Source: Actinomadura mexicana
Lineage (GTDB): Bacteria > Actinomycetota > Actinomycetes > Streptosporangiales > Streptosporangiaceae
Length of the DNA: 64,000 nt
Direction of reading: 5' to 3'
Assembly (NCBI RefSeq): GCF_900188105.1
Contig: NZ_FZNP01000001.1
Span: 496,001-560,000, forward strand
Position numbers and translations under genes: made by a program. Shown here piece after piece: positions 8,625-16,553 of this stretch. Within the stretch, counting starts at the first letter, position 1; the number at the start of each line of letters is the position of its first letter. The notes below the pieces were generated by a model, which saw only the letters and a program-made list of their open reading frames with translations, did not search any database and was not told the origin of the DNA.

Positions 8625-9330
8625 CCGTCCTCCCGCCCGACTTCCCCACGCTCCGGCCCGGCGCTGATGGCGGACGTCCCGTCCGCGATCGCGGTCGACG
8701 TGCACTTCCTCGCCGTCGCGAGTTGGGCTGCGCCCACCGGGAAGCGGACTCGGCCGCCTCACACGGTTTTTCGGCCCCAGAGCGGCCAAGCCAGAGCGCT
8801 ACTTCGAGCAGAGCTGGGCCGAGGAGGAGTGCTCCCGGGGTCCGGCAGCGCCCGACGGTAGACCAGCCGTCCCCCGAGCGTCGACGGCAGCGTCATGACG
8901 CAACGCCGCGCGCGGACGGCGCCGGACGGTGGACCACCGCGACACCCGACCGTCCTGCCGATACACCCGGCCGGCACTCCTCGCACTTCTCCTCGGTCAT
9001 GCGTACACCCTCGCCGGACTGGTTCCGGGACGTCTTGGACACAGCCAGACGGTCACAACGCTGTAGTGAATCCGGCGTTTCAGGCCGACGAGATCCAGAG
9101 GGCTCAGTCTGCCTCGGTTGTTACAGACAGAGCACCATCGTGCAGGGAGATCGAATCCCCCACGTCCTGCCGGAGCCCCATCTGCGGATGGCCGAGGCCG
9201 TCGAAGGCTCCGGCACCGAGACAGAACCGACTCACCTCGTCGATCTTCATCGAGCGCAGGTGCCACGGCCCGCCCACCGCGTCCGGCAGCTCTGGTGGCG
9301 CAGCGAGGTTGAGCGTGCTGGAGGCCTGAC
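8625..9330 (+). other. Region without an intact gene
   Basis: About 700 nt. Open frames on both strands are short or Arg/Pro-rich and none is recognised. The 3' end runs into the stub of a toxin gene (9331-9390), so the part from about 9050 may be decayed coding sequence, but I could not reconstruct a continuous frame. Confidence 0.35.
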
Positions 9331-9390
9331 GACAAGATCCCGCTGGCCGAACAGCTCTACATCGACCACACCGCCCAAGAGGAGGAGTGA
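9331..9390 (+). pseudogene. 3' stub of a HigB/Gp49-like toxin gene
   Basis: The frame ending at TGA 9388-9390 reads DKIPLAEQLYIDHTAQEEE. This resembles the conserved C-terminal end of actinobacterial RelE/HigB (Gp49-like) toxins, where (N/K)IPLAxxLYxxHL precedes the stop. Upstream, no matching toxin frame is visible, so only the tail seems to survive. It is immediately followed by an HTH antitoxin-like gene, the normal toxin-antitoxin order. The match rests on about 13 residues and is therefore tentative. Confidence 0.4.
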
Positions 9391-9392
9391 CC

Positions 9393-9740
9393 GTGCCCAA
9401 GCGCACTCCGCAGGACTGGGAAACCCTGGCACGAGAACTGCACGCGGCCGGCGTGTCCCCCTCCGAGGTCGAGGCCGGAGCACGCAGGCTCCTCGCCGAA
9501 ACGCGCGGACACCAACTCGCCGAAGCCCGCAAGCACGCCGGTCTCGGCCAGAAGGACCTCGCCGTCGGCATGGGCGTGAGCGTCGCCCGTATCTCCCAGA
9601 TCGAACACGGTGAGGTCACCTCCATCGAGGTCATCGCCCGATACGTCGAGGCACTCGGGGGCCACCTCGACCTGGTCGCCGACTTCGGCGACCACACCAT
9701 GAGGCTCCCCGTCACAGACCGACCCACCAACGCCGCCTGA
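9393..9740 (+). CDS. XRE-family HTH protein, HigA-like antitoxin
   Basis: 115 residues. GTG 9393 is preferred to GTG 9387 because AAGAGGAGG (9377-9385) lies 7 nt upstream of it. The N-terminal helix region (PQDWETLARELHAAG) is followed by a Cro/CI HTH: LAEARKHAGLGQKDLAVGMG, VSVARISQIEHGEV. It ends in VARYVEALGGHLDLVADFGD, the usual tail of HigA-type antitoxins paired with Gp49-like toxins. The upstream partner is apparently reduced to a stub, so this may be an orphan antitoxin or autonomous repressor. Confidence 0.8.
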   Translation: MPKRTPQDWETLARELHAAGVSPSEVEAGARRLLAETRGHQLAEARKHAGLGQKDLAVGMGVSVARISQIEHGEVTSIEVIARYVEALGGHLDLVADFGDHTMRLPVTDRPTNAA

Positions 9741-10304
9741 GCCGCACCGCAACCACCATGGCATTCGCGGCCATCGAACCTGCCGCGCTCGCCATCCCAG
9801 CGCGGCGCGGGCTCGGCCGTCCAGGGCGCGTCCAGCGGTACGTGCGGAATCCGCCGCACGTACCGCAACTGCGGCTGGCGGAAGTCTCCCAGCACGACGG
9901 GGTTCAGCCGCGTACCGCGCACCCTGGCGTCCGCCCTGACTCCCACGGCTTGCACTGGGCAGGTCTCCCGGCCTCGCTTCTGCGGAAGCCTCCCTCGCGC
10001 CTGCGGCGATGAAGCGCATGACCTTTGCCTTATGCGAGCGAAAAGCATCCTTGACACGTGACGTCCTGCCGAATTGACGTCGGCGCGTGTCCCAAACTTC
10101 TTGCTAACCTCGCTGACCGAGTGTGGCCCCTCCCGTACAGACAGCCCTTTGCGCGGGATTGATGAGCGTACGCTGGCACTTCGCGTTCAGGTGATCGCTT
10201 TCCGTCGTGTTCGGTTGTGCCTGCACTTGGCATACACGAACGATCCTTCGGCGTTCAATGCTCCCCTTGGACGCGTGAGGTGAAACGAGTCGAGGAGCCG
10301 AGTA
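9741..10304 (+). other. Intergenic region with one strong hairpin
   Basis: 564 nt with no supported gene. It holds the hairpin at 9835-9866. The last 250 nt are noticeably less GC-rich than the rest of the window and likely contain the promoter of the TerD-nuclease gene. Confidence 0.4.
9835..9866 (+). terminator. Perfect 13-bp hairpin downstream of the HTH gene
   Basis: GCGGTACGTGCGG (9835-9847) pairs perfectly with CCGCACGTACCGC (9854-9866) across a 6-nt loop. It lies 95 nt after the HTH stop. There is no T-tract, so it may be a terminator or an RNA structure. Confidence 0.5.
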
Positions 10305-12308
10305 GTGCAGCAGATGACCAAGGGTGCCAACATCGACCTGTCCGCGCTGACCACGGCGGCAGGGCCGCTCACCGTGGCGTTGAGTTGGATCGATCCTTCC
10401 GGCGCAGGAGAGGCCGATGTTTCGGTGCTGTTGGTCGGCACCGATGGCAAGGTCGGCAGCGACACCGACTTCGTCTTCTACAACCAACCCGCCACCGCAG
10501 ACGAGTCGGTGCGGCTGCTGGGCAAAGCCCCGACCGCTACTGGCAGCGAAGATCGCATTCTGGCCGACCTGACCGCTCTGCGCCCCGAAGTTCAGCGTGT
10601 AGTGATCGCTGCCAGCCGCTATGCCGGGGCGACATTCGGAGCACTCGAGGACCTACGTTTGGCTGTCTCCGACAGCGCCGGTAAAGCTTTGCTGGCCTTC
10701 GACATCAAGGATGCCGACACCGAGACCGCGTTCATTTTCGGTGAGCTGTACCGCCGAGGCGAGGGTTGGAAGTTCCGGGCCGTCGGCCAAGGGTATGAAT
10801 CCGGCCTTGCGGGTCTGGCCGCCGACTTCGGCATCAACGTCGACGACAGCGACGAGGAAGAGCCGGCTCATGCACCGTCCCATCCGGACGGCGCACCCGA
10901 CACCGATCGGACGGAAACTCCCGCTCCTGCCGCAGTAGACATGGCTACCCCCGTCGCGGAAATGTCGGTCAAGACGGAGCAGCGCCCCAAGCAGGTGCGG
11001 ACGGCGAAGAAGAAGACCACCGTCCCCAAGGCCGCCAAGGTCAACCTCGCCGAGCATCCTTCCTGGCAGCAAGCCCGCCTGTTCCCCGTCACCGGCCTCC
11101 GCAACGATCAGGAGCGCGAGACGCGGGCCACCGCAACGCTGCTGGCGGTCATGGCGCAGGTACCCGAGTTCGGCCGCCGTCTGACCGCCCGCTTCAATGC
11201 CCCGGCCGGCACAATCCAGACCTTCGCCGAAGCCTCCTTCAAGCACGGCGACACAAGGGTCCGCCCCGATGGCGTCCTACGCGTGGCACGGGCCGGTCGC
11301 ATCTGGACCGCGCTGATCGAGACCAAGACCGGCGGCAACCCCCTCAAGGCCGACCAGGTCGAGGCCTACCTGGAGGTCGCGGCCCGACATGGCTACGAGA
11401 CGGTGATCACTCTGTCCAACGATCTGGCCCTGGACAACGAGCATCCTCTCAAGGTCGACAAGAAGTTGCTGCGCAAGGTCGCGCTACGACACGTGTCGTG
11501 GGCCGAGGTCGCGCACGAGGCCGAGATGCTCTGCCTCCACGACGGCGTGGCCACCCCCGTCCACGCCTGGCTGCTGAGCGAACTGCTGCACTACCTTCGC
11601 CAGGATCACGCCGGCTGCCAGGGCTTCCGCGACATGGGCACCGCCTGGGTCCCCGTACGCAACGCCGTGAACGCGGGCACCCTGAGGCTCGGCGACCGGC
11701 GCGCGATGCAGGTCGCCGAAAGCTGGGAGAAACTGATTCGGCAACTGTGTCTGCGCCTCAGCGGTCAGACCGGCCTGGCCATCGCCCCGGTCCTGCGCAA
11801 ACGACGCGACGGCGACGCCTCGGTCCGCCGTCTGCAGACCGTTACCTCACTGGTGGAATCCGGACGAATGAGCGCCGAGATCCGCATCCCGAACGCCGGC
11901 GGCCCGGTCCTGCTCGAAGCCGACCTGCGCACCGGCCAGATCGAGACCACCGTCGAGATCCCCGCAGCCGAACGCGCCCGCCCCCTTACCCGGGTCCAGT
12001 GGTTGCTACGCCAACTGAACGACGCCCCACCTGAGCTTCGCGTCGAAGCGCTCACTCCTGGACACAAGAACGGCCCCTGCGACCTACTGAAGAACCTGTT
12101 CTCCGAGCCGGGCCTGCTCTTCCCCGAAGGTGGGAAGCAGATCGACTCTTTCCGTCTGACCCTCGCCACCGGCATGGGCACCAAACGCGGCACCGAAGAG
12201 ACCGGCTTCGTCCGCAGCGTCGACACCGCCATGGACCGCTTCAACCAACAGATACTCCAAGTCCTGAAACTGGAGCCCACGGGTGCCGAGACCAAGATCA
12301 ACGGCTGA
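10305..12308 (+). CDS. TerD-domain protein fused to a PD-(D/E)XK nuclease-like domain
   Basis: 667 residues from GTG 10305, with GAGGAG at 10292-10297. Residues 1-177 are a TerD fold: LSWIDPSG, TDFVFYNQP, and the terminal block FGELYRRGEGWKFRAVGQGY. Residues 178-250 are an acidic then Lys-rich linker (AKKKTTVPKAAK). Residues about 255-380 contain a nuclease-like core: an N-terminal helix with NDQERETRATATLLAV, RPDG with Asp322, and a strand ending in IETKTG giving E339-x-K341, followed by DQVEAYLEVA. That is the PD-(D/E)XK pattern. The remaining 290 residues are unassigned. TerD proteins bind calcium and act in tellurite/phage/stress responses; comparative genomics has linked Ter systems to DNA processing. 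Convergent with recQ 55 nt away. DNA-targeting role is inference. Confidence 0.8.
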   Translation: MQQMTKGANIDLSALTTAAGPLTVALSWIDPSGAGEADVSVLLVGTDGKVGSDTDFVFYNQPATADESVRLLGKAPTATGSEDRILADLTALRPEVQRVVIAASRYAGATFGALEDLRLAVSDSAGKALLAFDIKDADTETAFIFGELYRRGEGWKFRAVGQGYESGLAGLAADFGINVDDSDEEEPAHAPSHPDGAPDTDRTETPAPAAVDMATPVAEMSVKTEQRPKQVRTAKKKTTVPKAAKVNLAEHPSWQQARLFPVTGLRNDQERETRATATLLAVMAQVPEFGRRLTARFNAPAGTIQTFAEASFKHGDTRVRPDGVLRVARAGRIWTALIETKTGGNPLKADQVEAYLEVAARHGYETVITLSNDLALDNEHPLKVDKKLLRKVALRHVSWAEVAHEAEMLCLHDGVATPVHAWLLSELLHYLRQDHAGCQGFRDMGTAWVPVRNAVNAGTLRLGDRRAMQVAESWEKLIRQLCLRLSGQTGLAIAPVLRKRRDGDASVRRLQTVTSLVESGRMSAEIRIPNAGGPVLLEADLRTGQIETTVEIPAAERARPLTRVQWLLRQLNDAPPELRVEALTPGHKNGPCDLLKNLFSEPGLLFPEGGKQIDSFRLTLATGMGTKRGTEETGFVRSVDTAMDRFNQQILQVLKLEPTGAETKING

Positions 12309-12363
12309 TCCTTAAGCCTCCGAAGGCGAGAAAGCGATAGGGGCGGCATCCTTGCACCTGGCG

Positions 12364-14172
12364 TTACGACACGTCCGTGGTGGTGTTCGTGTGACCTGCG
12401 GCGGCCTTGTCCCGGCGGGTCCGGAGTGTCCGTTGGCGTCCTCGCCCGCGGCGGCCTGGTGGCCGGGAGTTCGCACGGGCCGCGTCGGGGCGGAGGGTCA
12501 GGAGGTCGTCGTCGCGCTGGATCGCCTCCAGGGACAGCGTGCGGTAGCCGGCGTCCCCGAAGAGGACGGTGATGCGGTCGGGTTCCACGCGCATGACCGT
12601 CCCGGTTCCCCACGCGGCGTGCTGCACCTCGGCGTGCAGGGGGAACGGAGCGTCGTCGGCATGGTTCGGTGGTGCGGCTGCTTCGTCGGCATAGTCCGGG
12701 GGTGCGGCCGGCCCGGTCTGGCATACGTCGCAGTTCCCGCATGAGCCCGGGTGGGGCTCGCCCAGGTATTCCAGCAGGAAACGGCGGCGGCAATCCGTCG
12801 TCTCCGCGTAGGCGCGCATCATGTCGATGCGTGAATCGTCGACGCGGCGGCGGTTCTCGTCGAGTTCCGCGGCGCGTGCCGCGGCCTCCTCGGGCGGTGG
12901 CCCCTCCTGGACGTATCGCAGATCTCCCCTGCCGGTCGTCTCCACGGCTCCGGTCTGTTCCAGCAGGTTCACCAGGCTGGTGAGCTTGGATGCGCCGATG
13001 CCCAGGGTGGTGCGCATCTCGCTCGCCGGAACGGTGTCGCCATGGGCCTGGAGGAGCGTCGCGACCTGGAGCATCCTCTCCTCGTCAGGCTTACCCGCGG
13101 CGAAGAAGCGGCGCAGTCCGAGGTCCTGCGACCGGTAGAACAGGACGGCGGCCGCGGGCTCCCCGTCCCGCCCGGCACGGCCGATCTCCTGGTAGTACGA
13201 CTCCGGGGACTCCGGCGGAGCGGCGTGCAGCACGTAGCGGACGTCGGGCTTGTCGATCCCCATGCCGAACGCCGAGGTGGCCACCACGACATCGAGCTCG
13301 TCGCCCTGGAACGCCTCGTGCACCCGGTGGCGGTCCGCCGCCTTCATCCCGGCGTGATAGGCAGCCGCGCGCAGGCCCGCCGCGGCGAGCTCCTCGCCGT
13401 ACGCCTCGGCGTCGCGCCGGGTGGCGACGTAGACGAGGCCGAGCCCCTTTCGTCCGGCGGCGTCCTCGACCAGCGCCCGCCTCTTGTCCTCCTCCTCGTG
13501 GAACCGCCGCACCTCCAGGGACAGGTTGGGCCGGTCGAAACCGCGGACGATCTGCCGTGCCTCGCCGAGCCCGAGCGTCGCGAGGATGTCATCGCGTACC
13601 GGCGGCGAGGCGGTCGCGGTCAGTGCGATCACCGGGGGATGGCCGAGACGCTCGATCACCCTGCCGAGCTGCTGGTAGTCCGGCCGGAAGTCGTGGCCCC
13701 ACGAGGAGACGCAGTGCGCCTCGTCCACGGCGACCAGCGAGGGGCGCACGGCGGCGAGCCGCTCCACGACCGACGGCTTGGCCAGTTGCTCGGGTGAGAG
13801 AAAGATGTACTCCGCTCTGCCCGCCCGGATCTGGTCCAGGGCGTCCTCGCTCGCCCCGTCGGACTGGGCGGAGTTGACCATCACGGCGCCGCCGGCGTCG
13901 CGACCGGCGAGCGCGACCATCTGATCCCGCTGCAAAGCGATCAGGGGCGAGATCACCACGGTCGGCCCGGGGAGCAGCTGGGCGGGGACCTGGTAGACGG
14001 CGGACTTGCCGCCGCCGGTCGGCATGACCAGCAGCACGTCCCGGCCCCGCAGCAGGTGTTCCATCGCCTCACCCTGGCCCGGGCGCAGGTCCGGCCAGCC
14101 GAACACCTCCCTGGCCACCCGGCGCAGCCGGCGACGCCTGCCGATCCGGCCCCAGACGACCCGCTTGCCCAT
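12364..14172 (-). CDS. recQ: RecQ-family ATP-dependent DNA helicase
   Basis: 602 residues. Start ATG 14172 is preceded by GAGGAGG on the minus strand. SF2 helicase motifs in order: FGWPDLRPGQGEAM (motif 0), MPTGGGKS (I), DEAH (II), ALTATASPPVRDD (III), VATSAFGMGIDKPDVR (V) and QEIGRAGRDG (VI). The RecQ zinc site follows (CRRRFLLEYLG, CGNCDVC), with a winged-helix-like segment between. No HRDC domain is visible. Instead the C-terminus has a small beta domain (HAAWGTGTVMRVEPDRITVL) like those ending some UvrD-type helicases, then a basic tail. It unwinds DNA 3'-5' in repair and recombination. Located tail-to-tail with the TerD-nuclease gene. Confidence 0.93.
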   Translation of the reverse strand: MGKRVVWGRIGRRRRLRRVAREVFGWPDLRPGQGEAMEHLLRGRDVLLVMPTGGGKSAVYQVPAQLLPGPTVVISPLIALQRDQMVALAGRDAGGAVMVNSAQSDGASEDALDQIRAGRAEYIFLSPEQLAKPSVVERLAAVRPSLVAVDEAHCVSSWGHDFRPDYQQLGRVIERLGHPPVIALTATASPPVRDDILATLGLGEARQIVRGFDRPNLSLEVRRFHEEEDKRRALVEDAAGRKGLGLVYVATRRDAEAYGEELAAAGLRAAAYHAGMKAADRHRVHEAFQGDELDVVVATSAFGMGIDKPDVRYVLHAAPPESPESYYQEIGRAGRDGEPAAAVLFYRSQDLGLRRFFAAGKPDEERMLQVATLLQAHGDTVPASEMRTTLGIGASKLTSLVNLLEQTGAVETTGRGDLRYVQEGPPPEEAAARAAELDENRRRVDDSRIDMMRAYAETTDCRRRFLLEYLGEPHPGSCGNCDVCQTGPAAPPDYADEAAAPPNHADDAPFPLHAEVQHAAWGTGTVMRVEPDRITVLFGDAGYRTLSLEAIQRDDDLLTLRPDAARANSRPPGRRGRGRQRTLRTRRDKAAAGHTNTTTDVS

Positions 14173-14512
14173 TCAGTCCTCCTCGCGCAGTGTCCCCCTG
14201 CCGCCGAGTTCGAGGACCTACGTCGGTGCGGCACCGACCGTCCTCCCTCGACGGAGGCGGCGAAACACGCGGACATCTTTCTCAGGAGCGCCTGCGGAAA
14301 CGTGCAGCGGCATTGCGCTGCGGAAACGTCCGGCGGCAACCTGCCGACAAACCGGCGGCACCTCCGAATCACACCTGCCGAACGCTGACGAGGGCGCGGG
14401 ACGATGGGATGGACCACTCGCCACCGACCGCCCGGAATCTGCTTCTCGACGGCGTCCTCACCGTCCGGTCGGCGAGTACGTGGGGCAGCCGCACCGGGCG
14501 GCCAGTGGGTCG
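14173..14512 (-). other. Intergenic region, nothing recognised
   Basis: 340 nt between recQ and the epimerase gene. It includes two copies of TGCGGAAACGT about 33 nt apart (around 14290 and 14323), which may be chance. No gene supported. Confidence 0.35.
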
Positions 14513-15457
14513 TTATCGGGAGCCGCGGACGCGGTGGACGAGGTCTTCGGCGGCCTCCCCCCACAATGGATGGTTGAAGGTGAAGCCTGCTTCGAGTAGG
14601 CGGCCTGGGACTACGCGGCGGCTCTTCAGGAGAAGTTCGGTGTCCGAGCGCATTGCGAGTGCGCCTAGTTCGGCCGTCCATCTCGTTGCGGGCAGGCCCA
14701 CCGGGACGCCCCACGCGGTGCGCAGCGTGCGCATCAAGGTCCGCTGCGGCACGGGACCGGGAGCCGCGAGATTCACCGGTCCGTCTATCTCGTCCCTGGC
14801 GATCAGGAACTCCACCGCGCTGACGAAATCCTGGTCATGAATCCAGGACACGTACTGCGCGCCGCCCGCGACCGGGCCACCGAGGCCCAGGCGTGCCAGC
14901 CAGAGCAGGTAGTCGAAGACACCGCCGCGATCGGGGCTCATCACCATGGCGGAGCGGAGGGCGACCTTGCGGGTGGACGGTGTCTCGGCCCGCTGCTGCG
15001 CCCGCTCCCAGTGCTTGGCGATCTTGACGCTGTAGGCCCAGTAGCCGGGAACTCCGGGCTCGGTGCCGCCGAGGATGCCGGACGCCTCGTCGTTGGGCGC
15101 GTCGTAGCGGTGGGCGTAGATGGTGGCGGTGCTCATCTGGAGCCAGACCCGAGGGGGCTTCGCGGCGCCGGCGATCGCCGCGCCGACGACCTGGGTGGAG
15201 CGCACCCGCGAATCCATCATCGCCTGGAGGTTGGCCGGCGTGTATCGGCAGCTCACGCTGCGTCCGGCCAGGTTGATCACGGCATCGCTGCCGTCGATCG
15301 CCTCGGTCCAGGGGCCCGGCGTCTCGCCGTCCCAGGGGAGCTCGCGCTCGCCCGTCGGGCGCCTGGTCAGGACCACGACGTCATGGCCGGCGGCGGTCAG
15401 CGCGCGGTTCAGGATCGCGCCTATCCGGCCGGTTCCCCCAGGTATCACGATCCTCAT
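14513..15457 (-). CDS. TIGR01777-family NAD(P)-dependent epimerase/reductase-like protein
   Basis: 314 residues; ATG 15457 follows GGGGGAAG on the minus strand. N-terminal Rossmann motif VIPGGTGRIGAILNRAL. Further family marks are LAGRSVSCRYTPANLQAM, WLQMSTATIYAHRYD, YSVKIAKHWERA (active-site region) and WIHDQDFVSAVEFLI. The C-terminal DUF1731-like block is VNLAAPGPVPQRTLMRTLR with GFTFNHPLWGEA. TIGR01777 proteins are extended SDRs of uncertain substrate, sometimes called cell-division inhibitor SulA-like, a poor name. Monocistronic as far as can be seen. Confidence 0.9.
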   Translation of the reverse strand: MRIVIPGGTGRIGAILNRALTAAGHDVVVLTRRPTGERELPWDGETPGPWTEAIDGSDAVINLAGRSVSCRYTPANLQAMMDSRVRSTQVVGAAIAGAAKPPRVWLQMSTATIYAHRYDAPNDEASGILGGTEPGVPGYWAYSVKIAKHWERAQQRAETPSTRKVALRSAMVMSPDRGGVFDYLLWLARLGLGGPVAGGAQYVSWIHDQDFVSAVEFLIARDEIDGPVNLAAPGPVPQRTLMRTLRTAWGVPVGLPATRWTAELGALAMRSDTELLLKSRRVVPGRLLEAGFTFNHPLWGEAAEDLVHRVRGSR

Positions 15458-15718
15458 CGCGGACTTCCCCCCGTCTCGTGAACGAGCCTGACGTCAATGT
15501 TTGAACACGTTCAATACTAGCCCCGCAAGAAGATCGAACGCTTGGTGTCGAGCGGAGACGAACGTCGCAGCGCGCACGCCCCGAGCGGTCGAGGCGGCGC
15601 ACGTCACTCGCTTCCGTAGTCGCGCCGATGGGCATAGGGCTTCCACGCGTGGTGCTGTGGGCCGGCGGGTCGGAGAGGCGGCGCGGGTGGGGGTCGGGAC
15701 CGGGGAGGGGCCGCGAAG

Positions 15719-16393
15719 CTACGCGGGGGCGTCGCGGTAGGTGTAGTACGAGAGGAACATGTCCACGCCGGAGTCGATGAGGCGCTCGGTCGTGTGTTGG
15801 TCGAGCGTCGTTCCGTAGGTGCCGTGCACCAGGTGCGGGTAGAGGACCAGGGCGTAGAGCTGGAGGATCGCGGTCTCCACGTCCGGCATGGTCAGCCGGT
15901 CGGCGGCGATCAGGCGTTCGAACGCCGCCGCCAGTGCGGGACGGGCGCGGTCCGGGCCGTGGTGGCGCCAGGCTTCGCCCAGTTCCGGAAATCGACGGAC
16001 TTCGCTGGCGACGAGTCGGCGCAGGGACACCATGTCAGGTCGGGTCATGCTGTCCACCCACGCACGGGCGGTCCATTTGAGCGCGGCCCGCAGATCGTCG
16101 GAGTGTTCCAGCCGTTGCGCGGTGCCGGAGATGGCGTCGGCGAGGGCCTCCTGCAGGGCGTCGCCGATGACGGCGACGAAGAGGGTCTCCTTGCTCCCGT
16201 AATGGTTGTAGACGGTGACCTTGGAGACGCCGGCGTCGGCGGCGATGGCGTCCATCGCGGCGTCGAAGCCGTCCCGGGCGAACGCCGAGCGGGCCGCCTG
16301 GATGATCACCTGCCGCTTGCGCGCCGCCCGGTCACCGGTGAGCACGCGCGGGGACTCGGTACGCGTCCCTGCGCGCTGGGAGGGTGCCGCCAT
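15719..16393 (-). CDS. TetR-family repressor (divergent from MFS exporter)
   Basis: About 224 residues. ATG 16393 is preferred over ATG 16396, because AGGAG lies 5 nt rather than 2 nt upstream. The N-terminal TetR HTH includes AGVSKVTVYNHYGSKETLF. The C-terminal ligand domain is of the AefR type (SLRRLVASEVRRFPEL, LALYPHLVHGTYG-like tail). It is divergent from a drug-exporter gene with a 158-nt intergenic region containing a long inverted repeat (16436-16473). It is most likely the autoregulated repressor of that exporter. Confidence 0.9.
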   Translation of the reverse strand: MAAPSQRAGTRTESPRVLTGDRAARKRQVIIQAARSAFARDGFDAAMDAIAADAGVSKVTVYNHYGSKETLFVAVIGDALQEALADAISGTAQRLEHSDDLRAALKWTARAWVDSMTRPDMVSLRRLVASEVRRFPELGEAWRHHGPDRARPALAAAFERLIAADRLTMPDVETAILQLYALVLYPHLVHGTYGTTLDQHTTERLIDSGVDMFLSYYTYRDAPA

Positions 16394-16435
16394 CATCGCT
16401 CCTTCGTCGTCGACGTCCAGCGTACCAACTTCTGA

Positions 16436-16473
16436 ACTGTACGGTTGAGTTCAACTGAACTGTTCCGTACAGT
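16436..16473. promoter_or_regulatory. Nested inverted repeats, likely TetR operator
   Basis: ACTGTACGG (16436-16444) and CCGTACAGT (16465-16473) are perfect inverted repeats. Between them GTTCA-AC-TGAAC and TTGA-GT-TCAA form smaller palindromes. The site lies between the TetR and MFS starts, 43 nt from the TetR ATG. Confidence 0.7.
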
Positions 16474-16553
16474 ACAAGGACGGGCATCATCGCGGTCGGG
16501 ACGTGTCCTCCCCGCGGACTGTTGCCGACCTGCACCAGCACTGGAGTGACGCC

